DNA of 10,145 bases from an uncultured Clostridia bacterium. GTDB taxonomy: Bacteria; Bacillota; Clostridia; HGM11327. Below the pieces are notes generated by a model that did not search any database, had not been told where the DNA came from, and saw only the letters and a program-made list of their open reading frames with translations. Of this stretch, positions 1 to 5,627 are shown in pieces. Location of the stretch: contig CAJLXE010000045.1 of assembly GCA_905210525.1 (NCBI GenBank), positions 1 to 10,145 on the forward strand. Reading direction: 5' to 3'. Each line of letters opens with the position of its first letter. Within the stretch, counting starts at the first letter, position 1. The translations under genes were made by a program, and so were the position numbers.

Positions 1-68
1 GAACGGCAAAATTTTTTACACTTCTATTACTTCTTTATCACACATCAGTAAAGTCTCAGGGCATCAAG

Positions 69-101
69 ATTTCAACTCACGCACCCCGCATGAGGTGCGA
101 C
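69..101 (-). CRISPR. Single type I-C CRISPR repeat (33 nt), no second repeat visible
   Basis: Read on the minus strand the unit starts GTCGCACC and ends TTGAAAT. This is the form of type I-C repeats, whose transcripts are cut by Cas5c to leave an 11-nt 5' handle. CGCACCTC and GGGGTGCG can pair into an 8-bp stem (one T-G pair) around an ATGC loop. The orientation fits a leader at 102-244 next to cas2. Type I-C spacers are about 33-37 nt, so a second repeat should occupy most of positions 1-35. That stretch shows neither the GTCGCACC start, nor the GAAAT end in register, nor the stem. On this evidence the array has a single repeat. An assembly collapse of identical repeats cannot be excluded. 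Confidence 0.85.
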
Positions 102-103
102 CG

Positions 104-144
104 CAACATATTGTATAATATTGCTGATACACACCAACATATTG
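104..144 (-). repeat. Two direct copies of CAATATGTTG in the leader
   Basis: The 10-mer CAATATGTTG (minus strand) occurs at 144-135 and again at 113-104, starting exactly 31 bp apart, about three helical turns. The second copy ends two bases before the repeat. They overlap the two promoter hexamers suggested here. Their position fits a leader-end recognition element for spacer integration, but that role is inferred. Confidence 0.6.
110..137 (-). promoter_or_regulatory. Possible array promoter
   Basis: On the minus strand TTGGTG (137-132) and TACAAT (115-110) are separated by 16 bp. Transcription would then start close to the first repeat base at 101. The match is moderate and the leader is AT-rich, so chance is a real alternative. 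Confidence 0.35.
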
Positions 145-244
145 AGGGGTGGACTAAATTTACAGTATTATTTGCTACATTTATGCAATAAATACCGCTT
201 TTTTTCATGCGAACCACGCTATGATTTCAAATCACCGCAGGTTC

Positions 245-535
245 TCATATAATAATAACGCCTTCCGGGTTATATGTTTCATTAGCTCCGATATGTTCTA
301 TTCTTCGTTCCCAATTATTACCTAAATAGTAAAACCTCAGGCTATCCTGCTCTTTATCGATTATTTTTATTAATCGCTCTTTTAGTTTAAGAAAAGTACC
401 GTAATCAAGATCTGCTTCAAAAACTGATTTTTGTACTCTTTGGGCATGATTAACACATTCTTTGGACAGGCGCCTCAATCTTGTTTTCCCGGCGCTTGTT
501 TCCGTGCAGACATCATAGCTTATTAATACCATCAT
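245..535 (-). CDS. cas2: Cas2, CRISPR adaptation protein (type I-C)
   Basis: This 96-residue protein has the length of a Cas2. It forms the dimer at the centre of the Cas1-Cas2 integrase that inserts new spacers at the leader end. The N-terminal beta strand carries ISYDV with Asp8, the conserved metal-binding or fold residue. RVQKSVFE at 33-40 and the C-terminal strand ending PEGVIII are typical of the I-C group. The start has two adjacent ATG codons. The first is preferred because GAGG lies 9 nt upstream. That ribosome binding site overlaps the original, now out-of-frame, cas1 stop at 547-549, so cas1 and cas2 were probably translationally coupled before the cas1 lesion. The gene itself looks intact and directly precedes the leader. 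Confidence 0.95.
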   Translation of the reverse strand: MMVLISYDVCTETSAGKTRLRRLSKECVNHAQRVQKSVFEADLDYGTFLKLKERLIKIIDKEQDSLRFYYLGNNWERRIEHIGANETYNPEGVIII

Positions 536-546
536 AACAGTTTACC

Positions 547-621
547 TCACGTTGTCTTGAGAATCAATGTCGGGTACTCTTCAATCTCTCCTCGGACATA
601 TTTTGCAAGCAGATTACTTTG
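547..621 (-). pseudogene. cas1: Out-of-frame remnant of the cas1 C-terminus
   Basis: Read from 621 in the frame starting CAA-AGT, this stretch encodes QSNLLAKYVRGEIEEYP followed by TLILKTT and a TGA at 547-549. It matches the conserved C-terminal helix and tail of type I-C Cas1 proteins, which usually end with a form like LLARYLRGDLD-YPPF. The frame of the annotated cas1 reads through the same DNA as an unrelated tail. The expected residues between IPLG and QSN (around LIPYV) are missing, which implies a loss of roughly 13 nt. The remnant's stop codon sits inside the cas2 ribosome binding site, as in an undamaged operon. Confidence 0.8.
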
Positions 622-1556
622 AAACCCAGCGGTATCTTTTGTCGGAGATAAGGATGCAAAAAATCCGTTCGCTTCTTTTCCTGCCATTTTGTCAGAACTT
701 TTTTTCTTCCGTCATCATTTAGGTATACTGCACCCGAAATCTGAACTTCAAAATCATTTGCCGAGACAATTCCGAGGTTGAACAGTGTTATGGTGAAACG
801 TTCAACCAAAGCCCTTGTTTCTTCTACAAGGTCACAAGCCAAAGAGTGTCTTCCGCTTCTGAGTGAATGGAAAAAACCGATATAACTGTCAAGTCCAACC
901 GTTTCAAGTGCTGATGCGTACTCGTTTGTGAACAGCGTGTAAATGAACGAAAGAACAGCGTTGACAGCGTCAAGGGGAGGTCTCTTGCTTCGTTGAACGA
1001 AATTAAAAGTATCGGATTTTATCAGCTTGCCGAATACTGAAAAGTATGCTTTTGCACAGTTTCCTTCAATTCCGAGCACCGTTTCGAGCGAAGCTGCTTT
1101 ATAAACTGCATCAATGCCGTCTTTTAACTGCTCAATTACACAATTCATATCGGAATCATTTCTCAAAACCGGATTATCATGCCGAGAACGGTTAAGCAGG
1201 TGAATTGAATTACCGACTTTTGTTGCAATTCCGTTTTGAGCAAGCTGCAGTCCGCATTCTCTGAATTTATCAATCTGTGCGACTCTGAGAAACACATTTC
1301 CTCTTGTTTCGCCTGAAACCTTTGCCAAAAATTTTCCGCTCGGTGAAATGAAGCTGATAGGAATTAATTTTTCGGCACATTTTCCCATAAGAGCAGGTGA
1401 ACATCCCAAATAACTGAAACAAACAACGGATTCAACATTATCAAACGGCAGTCTGAATTTTTCGTTGTCTTCAAGCTTACAGATAATATTTTCTCCGTCT
1501 AAGGAAAGATATGCGTTCTCGTTTGTTATGTATAAAGTATTAAGAAGCTTTCTCAT
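564..1556 (-). CDS. cas1: Cas1 integrase (type I-C) with frameshifted C-terminus
   Basis: Cas1 is the metal-dependent integrase that joins prespacers to the leader-repeat junction in complex with Cas2. The N-terminal beta domain (MRKLLNTLYIT, YLSLDGE) and the alpha-helical domain are typical of I-C Cas1. The metal ligands appear present: Glu164 in GIEGN, His230 in IGFFH, and acidic residues in DLVEE at 242-246. KRPPLDAVNALLS-like sequence at 191-203 supports the family. From residue 312 the sequence diverges. The last 19 residues (FKVICLQNMSEERLKSTRH) have no family resemblance, while the proper tail lies in another frame at 547-621. With about five missing residues restored the protein would be near 340 residues, the usual length. 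The start ATG overlaps the cas4 stop (ATGA), with GGAGG 7 nt upstream. Integrase activity may be impaired; this is inference. Confidence 0.93.
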   Translation of the reverse strand: MRKLLNTLYITNENAYLSLDGENIICKLEDNEKFRLPFDNVESVVCFSYLGCSPALMGKCAEKLIPISFISPSGKFLAKVSGETRGNVFLRVAQIDKFRECGLQLAQNGIATKVGNSIHLLNRSRHDNPVLRNDSDMNCVIEQLKDGIDAVYKAASLETVLGIEGNCAKAYFSVFGKLIKSDTFNFVQRSKRPPLDAVNAVLSFIYTLFTNEYASALETVGLDSYIGFFHSLRSGRHSLACDLVEETRALVERFTITLFNLGIVSANDFEVQISGAVYLNDDGRKKVLTKWQEKKRTDFLHPYLRQKIPLGFKVICLQNMSEERLKSTRH

Positions 1557-2167
1557 AAATCATCCTCCAAAGAACATGAGAGCATTTCTTTCACGCTCTT
1601 TTCCTTTCTTCTTTTCGGAATACATAAGTCCTTCATTGAACAGCCGGAACAATTCTGCCCTTTTTTGATTGGCGGTATAATTCCGCTTGCAATATCAGTC
1701 CGGATTTCACCGATAATTTTCAACAGTATGCTGTTATACTCTTCAAAACGATTGACAAAATCTACTTCTATACGTTTTTTGACATCTCCGTAATAAATTA
1801 CAGCTTTACAGTTTCCTCCGAAAACGTAATCTACACATATTTTCTGAGCAAACAACTGTATGGCATCTTCTTCGTGATAAGACGTATTTTTCGGCTTTGT
1901 CGGCTTATATTCAACTATGCACAGCTCCGTGTTGTCCAACCTTTGTTCTATGCAGTCGGTAACGCCGAAAAGATTATATTCCGGTTCGTCGTTCCAGACA
2001 GAAACGGAAGTACAGACTTTTTTTCCTCTGAACGTATAACCTGAATCCTGAGAATGAACCCTTTCGTGCATTATATTGCCTTTTACCACAAAGTAGTTTT
2101 CCGCCCATGCCTTTTCAATTTCTATCAGTCCCCATCTGTGAGCACAATACATATAGTGCTGTATCAT
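1553..2167 (-). CDS. cas4: Cas4 nuclease for prespacer processing, short N-terminus
   Basis: Cas4 is a RecB-family nuclease with an iron-sulfur cluster that trims prespacers next to the PAM and hands them to Cas1-Cas2. The ligands appear complete: Cys8 in YMYC, and Cys173, Cys176 and Cys182 in CSGCSMKDLC. The nuclease residues are also visible: His34 in MHERVH, Asp71 in GVTD, Glu86 and Lys88 in VEYK, and Gln104 in IQLFAQ. The 204-residue protein begins only seven residues before the first cysteine. Relatives usually carry about 11 more residues before the IQH motif. No ATG, GTG or TTG lies upstream in frame before a stop codon, and no clear ribosome binding site precedes the ATG at 2167. The gene starts 16 nt after the cas7 stop and overlaps cas1 by 4 nt. 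Confidence 0.92.
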   Translation of the reverse strand: MIQHYMYCAHRWGLIEIEKAWAENYFVVKGNIMHERVHSQDSGYTFRGKKVCTSVSVWNDEPEYNLFGVTDCIEQRLDNTELCIVEYKPTKPKNTSYHEEDAIQLFAQKICVDYVFGGNCKAVIYYGDVKKRIEVDFVNRFEEYNSILLKIIGEIRTDIASGIIPPIKKGQNCSGCSMKDLCIPKRRKEKSVKEMLSCSLEDDL

Positions 2168-2183
2168 ACGGATATTTATCGGC

Positions 2184-3056
2184 TCAGTTACCCCATTTCT
2201 TCTCCAATTCTACTCCGTCGGGCATATTCTCGTCAACCGTTACTTCATAGTCGGAAAAAGCTCTCGGGGGAACAGTTGCATCTTTTTGTCTGATTACGAT
2301 TTTATCAAACAATTCATTGGACGGCGCATTCCCTAATACGGAATTATGCTTGAAAACATAAAGCTTTCTCATGCACATTTTTCCTCTTGCCGCGCTGTGA
2401 TCGTTTTCAAACATATTGATTATTGCTTCCCAAAGAAGACTTAAATCGTTTTCGCTAAATCCGGTTATCTTGTTGGCAAGTGCGGCGGAAATATATCCTT
2501 CCGATCTGTAAAGCGCATACGGAATAAAACTTTTTTTGCCCATTTCGTTTTTCTTTCCGTCGGCAATATCGCTTTCTTTCGTTATGGCCTGGCGCGTGAT
2601 TGTTATTTCCTGAACACTGACAGGGGAAATGCTCTTTGCAAAATTTATCTGAACCGGACCCCTGACAATTCCGCACTGGTCATCGCCTGTTGACATAACC
2701 ATTCCGAATGTTCTGACATCAAAATAGTTTTCGCACATATAGTTTCTCGCAAGTATTTGTTCATCGGGAGCCTTTTTCTCTTTTTTCCCTAAAGGCAAGC
2801 CGAGTGCTTTATGCGCTTCGGTAAACTTTGTGTTCAATGATTTGTCAGGCTTTACCAGAATATTATATCCGATTTCACCTTCTTTTGTCAGCTCGACATA
2901 ATTTCTTATTTTTCTTTTCAGGCAAACGTCCGTAATATAGCCAAGACTTGTTTCGGGATCTATTCTCGGGCTGTTTCCTGCGTCCGGATCACCGTTGGGA
3001 TTACCGTTTTCTACGTCAAAAATCATTACAAAATCATATCTGTTTTTAATAGCCAT
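2184..3056 (-). CDS. cas7c: Cas7c (Csd2), Cascade backbone subunit
   Basis: This 290-residue RAMP protein polymerises along the crRNA spacer to make the backbone of the type I-C surveillance complex. Family marks are NPNGDPD at 19-25, SPRIDP just after it, TDVCLKRKIRNY at 42-53, YFDVRTFG at 111-118 and RGPVQ at 132-136. SISPVSVQEITITRQ follows, and the C-terminal part ends at KKWGN. Length and motif order fit a complete Csd2. The start ATG is preceded by GAGGAGG inside the end of cas8c, with a gap of two bases between the genes, so coupled translation is likely. No damage is visible. Confidence 0.96.
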   Translation of the reverse strand: MAIKNRYDFVMIFDVENGNPNGDPDAGNSPRIDPETSLGYITDVCLKRKIRNYVELTKEGEIGYNILVKPDKSLNTKFTEAHKALGLPLGKKEKKAPDEQILARNYMCENYFDVRTFGMVMSTGDDQCGIVRGPVQINFAKSISPVSVQEITITRQAITKESDIADGKKNEMGKKSFIPYALYRSEGYISAALANKITGFSENDLSLLWEAIINMFENDHSAARGKMCMRKLYVFKHNSVLGNAPSNELFDKIVIRQKDATVPPRAFSDYEVTVDENMPDGVELEKKWGN

Positions 3057-3058
3057 AA

Positions 3059-3442
3059 TTATTTATCCTCCTCATTGTTGGCGTTGCTGTTTTTCTGTCT
3101 CTGGTTGTCATCAAAACTCTTTTGCTGGTAATAACCGATTATAAACTTTCCTTGTTCGGTAAGGGAAAGCGCTTTTGGGAATTCACAGTTTAGTTTGTCC
3201 ATTATTTCGTTTATTTCATCTGTAAGGTACTTAGGATTGTTTATTTTGTCAAGATGATGTTGCGAAAGTCTCATTATTACAGGGAAAACGTTTGCGGGAT
3301 TTGTTGCCGCACTTGAAAAATAGGAATCTCTGATTGTCCTGTTAATGTTGAAGTTTCCGGCTTTCAACTGAATATACTCAAGTTTTGCAAATAACCTGCC
3401 GCAAAGGTATGCCTGATTTTTGTTCTCTTTGTCCAGAGCCAT
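3059..3442 (-). CDS. cas11c: Cas11c small subunit, translated from inside cas8c
   Basis: Inside cas8c, AAGGAGG lies exactly 8 nt upstream of an in-frame ATG at Met476 of Cas8c. That is a far better ribosome binding site than chance would put inside a gene. The product would be 127 residues, starting MALDKENKNQAYLCGRLFAK and sharing the Cas8c stop. Type I-C systems are known to make their small subunit by internal translation of the cas8c 3' end, with a product of about this size. The segment covers the helical C-terminal domain, including NRTIRDSYFSSAA and VIMRLSQHHLDK. In the complex it would line the belly and contact target and non-target DNA. The start is inferred from sequence. Confidence 0.75.
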   Translation of the reverse strand: MALDKENKNQAYLCGRLFAKLEYIQLKAGNFNINRTIRDSYFSSAATNPANVFPVIMRLSQHHLDKINNPKYLTDEINEIMDKLNCEFPKALSLTEQGKFIIGYYQQKSFDDNQRQKNSNANNEEDK

Positions 3443-4867
3443 AGTAATTTCCTCCTTTTGACCCGAAAGTCTTGATTTTCTGTTAATTGATGCTTTGATT
3501 ATTCCGATTCTTACATCATTCATTTTGATAAAATGATTTTTGTCATTATCACTGTCGGTCTTAATTCTTCTGATTACGGTTGCCAACAGTTCGTTAGGAT
3601 AGTTATATCCGTAAATCATTGACTGAAACAGCTTTGTCTGAAGCGCAGGATCAACTGTTTCGGATGTTGATTTGGGTGAAACGAGTTCCTTTAATATTTG
3701 ATAAAAATATACAAGCCTGTCCTTATTCATACTCAAATCGAGTTGATGCTGAATTACATTCATAAGAATGTTGCCGAATTTCTGTTTGTAAACAAATTTT
3801 AAAGCTATTCTTGATGAATTGGTTTTCAGCCCGGCAAAATAGAAATCGACATCGGTATTTATATTTTGACCTTCAGCCAGTCTTTCTTTTGTAAGAGTTC
3901 CGTTTTGTGCGGAGATCATTATATTTTTTACATAATCGTCGGTATCTTCGGCATTTTTTGAATCTGACACGGAGAGCGCCGAAAAAATATTGTCATAAGC
4001 TTCATCTCCGGAGTTTGCCCAATGTATTACCGCCATATCATCAAGAACGGTTTTGTGCGTTGAATCGGAAAGCAGATAATTCAATGCGGCTGTATATTTT
4101 TTCATTGCCGTCTTTGATATACTGCTGTTTGCCGATTGGTTATGACAGTATGATTCCATTGCAGGGTCATTATAGCAGACAAGAACATTTCCGCCGGTTC
4201 CGGGGCTTGGCAATCCGGATATTTTTTCATGTGTTTCGGCGATTTCGTCGACATTGCCTGTAATGCAGCATTGCTGTATCAGCCCTTCAGTGCCTTTTTG
4301 TTTGTTGTTGTATTCGGTTTGCCATTTCTTTCTGATTTCGGGATCGTCATTGAGAAATTTATCGGGATACCCGTCTAAAGCGAAAGTATAATAGGCGTTT
4401 TTACTCAGACATTTCAGCAGTGGATTGTCTGTCTGCTGTTCCGGATTCCATGTCAGAATATAATTTCTGTAAGCATTTACGAGGGGAGTGTCAATTCCCT
4501 CAATAAAAGCAAGATTATTGTCTTTGAACATATTCCATTTTATGTAATTGGGCTTAGGCATACGGCTTTCATTGTCATAAGCAAGTCCGAACAGATACTC
4601 CGGTCTATGTTCGACAATATTGAAGTCAATTCCGGGTTTTTGTGTTCTTTTGGGAAATATTTCACGCCTTTTTTCCAAAACGGTTTTGATTTTACCTTTA
4701 TTATTGATAACTTCTGAACGAATCTGTATATCAACGATATCAGCTATTTCGCCGTTTTCCTTAAGCAGAACAAGATTTGATACATCAACATAAGAGTATG
4801 CTTCGTCAAGTATTTTTTTCTGCTTTGCCAATGTTTCGTAATAGTCACACAATGCACTTATCAGCAT
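3059..4867 (-). CDS. cas8c: Cas8c (Csd1), Cascade large subunit
   Basis: The large subunit recognises the PAM and helps to recruit Cas3. The product is 602 residues, the family's usual size. It opens with MLISALCDYYETLAK, the normal Csd1 beginning, and its C-terminal part carries AYLCGRLFAKLEYIQ, NRTIRDSYFSSAATNPANVFP and MRLSQHHLDKI. The open frame extends upstream to 4969, but that extension runs out of frame through cas5c and has no family sequence. The ATG at 4867 is chosen because AAGGAGGT (4871-4878) lies just upstream. The gene overlaps the end of cas5c by 7 nt (ATGCTGA), which suggests translational coupling. The extreme C-terminus is rich in Asn, Gln and charged residues and is probably disordered. 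Confidence 0.95.
   Translation of the reverse strand: MLISALCDYYETLAKQKKILDEAYSYVDVSNLVLLKENGEIADIVDIQIRSEVINNKGKIKTVLEKRREIFPKRTQKPGIDFNIVEHRPEYLFGLAYDNESRMPKPNYIKWNMFKDNNLAFIEGIDTPLVNAYRNYILTWNPEQQTDNPLLKCLSKNAYYTFALDGYPDKFLNDDPEIRKKWQTEYNNKQKGTEGLIQQCCITGNVDEIAETHEKISGLPSPGTGGNVLVCYNDPAMESYCHNQSANSSISKTAMKKYTAALNYLLSDSTHKTVLDDMAVIHWANSGDEAYDNIFSALSVSDSKNAEDTDDYVKNIMISAQNGTLTKERLAEGQNINTDVDFYFAGLKTNSSRIALKFVYKQKFGNILMNVIQHQLDLSMNKDRLVYFYQILKELVSPKSTSETVDPALQTKLFQSMIYGYNYPNELLATVIRRIKTDSDNDKNHFIKMNDVRIGIIKASINRKSRLSGQKEEITMALDKENKNQAYLCGRLFAKLEYIQLKAGNFNINRTIRDSYFSSAATNPANVFPVIMRLSQHHLDKINNPKYLTDEINEIMDKLNCEFPKALSLTEQGKFIIGYYQQKSFDDNQRQKNSNANNEEDK
3451..3457 (-). promoter_or_regulatory. Internal ribosome binding site for cas11c
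   Basis: AAGGAGG on the minus strand matches the anti-Shine-Dalgarno core fully and sits 8 nt before the ATG at 3442-3440. The preceding codons belong to Cas8c (SGQKEE), so the site is embedded in coding sequence. It decides the start of the nested small-subunit gene. Confidence 0.7.
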
Positions 4868-5610
4868 ATTACCTCCTTGGCGTATTCGGCGACATTGATT
4901 ACGCCTTTTTTCATATGCGGTCTGTAAAAAATCGGTTCGGCTTTGTCCGAAAATCGGTGTTTTTTCCAAACATCTTCATCGTTTATTGCAGTGCCGTCGG
5001 CATTGAAGCCTTTATCCTTGAATTTTACTCCGTAAAGCATAAAACCTAAATCGACATCGTCTTCATGCATTATTTCCGCATCAATCTGACTGTAATCGAA
5101 TTCATCAACCAAACAAAGATGCTTTACGGCAAATTCACTGCATCCGAAACAGGGTGTTCTGAAAGTTTGTCCGTTCTGAAGTCTTCTTTTTATGATGTTG
5201 TAATGCTTTTCCCCACATTCGTCATCATGAAAACTCATTATCCCCGTCATTTCAAAATGAAAAGCTATTCCGTATTTTACATCCTTAAGAATCATTGATG
5301 CTCTTTGAGTTCTGTTTTCCGAAGCGTAAATCGAAATATCATTTGCTTTTCCGCTCATTTGTTTTTTTGCCGCACTCAGATTGAGTTTTTCCTTAATTTC
5401 GTTTCTTCTTATGTTCATAAAATTGATCCTGTTAAAAACCACAATCTCATCTATCACATACCTGATTGCGGGTTTCCAGTAAACACTTTTGAGCATACCT
5501 TCTAACGCGCTCGGAGTGGGCACATCGTAGCTTACCCGTTCAACTTTCATTTCGGGTCTTGTAAAACAGGCGTAATCGCCTTCCGCAATCACCTTGAATC
5601 CGTAACTCAT
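4861..5610 (-). CDS. cas5c: Cas5c (Cas5d), pre-crRNA processing endonuclease
   Basis: In type I-C there is no Cas6. Cas5c cuts the repeat at the base of its hairpin and stays on the 5' handle as part of Cascade. The 249-residue protein starts MSYGFKVIAEGDYACFTRPE, followed by MKVERVSYDVPTPSA and VYWKPAIRYVID, all classic Cas5d blocks. Tyr44 in VYWKPA and Lys135-His136 in GEKHYN align with the Tyr-Lys-His catalytic set described for the Bacillus halodurans enzyme. The block QNGQTFRTPCFGCSEF and the later DLGFMLYGVKF are also typical. It starts 17 nt after the cas3 stop with AGGAAG upstream of the ATG, and it ends overlapping the cas8c start. The active-site assignment rests on family knowledge; no lesion is seen. 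Confidence 0.96.
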   Translation of the reverse strand: MSYGFKVIAEGDYACFTRPEMKVERVSYDVPTPSALEGMLKSVYWKPAIRYVIDEIVVFNRINFMNIRRNEIKEKLNLSAAKKQMSGKANDISIYASENRTQRASMILKDVKYGIAFHFEMTGIMSFHDDECGEKHYNIIKRRLQNGQTFRTPCFGCSEFAVKHLCLVDEFDYSQIDAEIMHEDDVDLGFMLYGVKFKDKGFNADGTAINDEDVWKKHRFSDKAEPIFYRPHMKKGVINVAEYAKEVIC

Positions 5611-5627
5611 ATTTTCACTTCCTTTCT

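Larger units (their letters stand above)
102..244 (-). promoter_or_regulatory. CRISPR leader between cas2 and the repeat
   Basis: This 143-bp AT-rich, non-coding stretch lies between the cas2 stop codon and the repeat, which is where type I-C leaders sit. On the minus strand it contains GGTTCGCA followed by an A run, two copies of CAATATGTTG near the repeat, and a plausible promoter. It also contains an odd palindrome at 222-234 (TGATTT-C-AAATCA on the plus strand). The leader would drive array transcription and define the integration end for Cas1-Cas2. Its position and orientation support the call. The functional role of each motif is inferred. Confidence 0.7.

Noticed and set aside
1..35. 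A degenerate terminal repeat one spacer beyond the first
   Set aside because: Aligned in the expected register only scattered bases match, and the hairpin arms are absent.
3907..4263. Plus-strand open frame of 118 codons antisense to cas8c
   Set aside because: The Arg/Leu/Phe-rich translation is typical of antisense shadows, and cas8c is full-length and coherent here.
4868..4969. In-frame extension of cas8c to an ATG at 4969
   Set aside because: It overlaps cas5c by over 100 nt with Arg/Gln-rich non-family residues. AAGGAGGT sits right before the ATG at 4867, which gives the usual Csd1 start.
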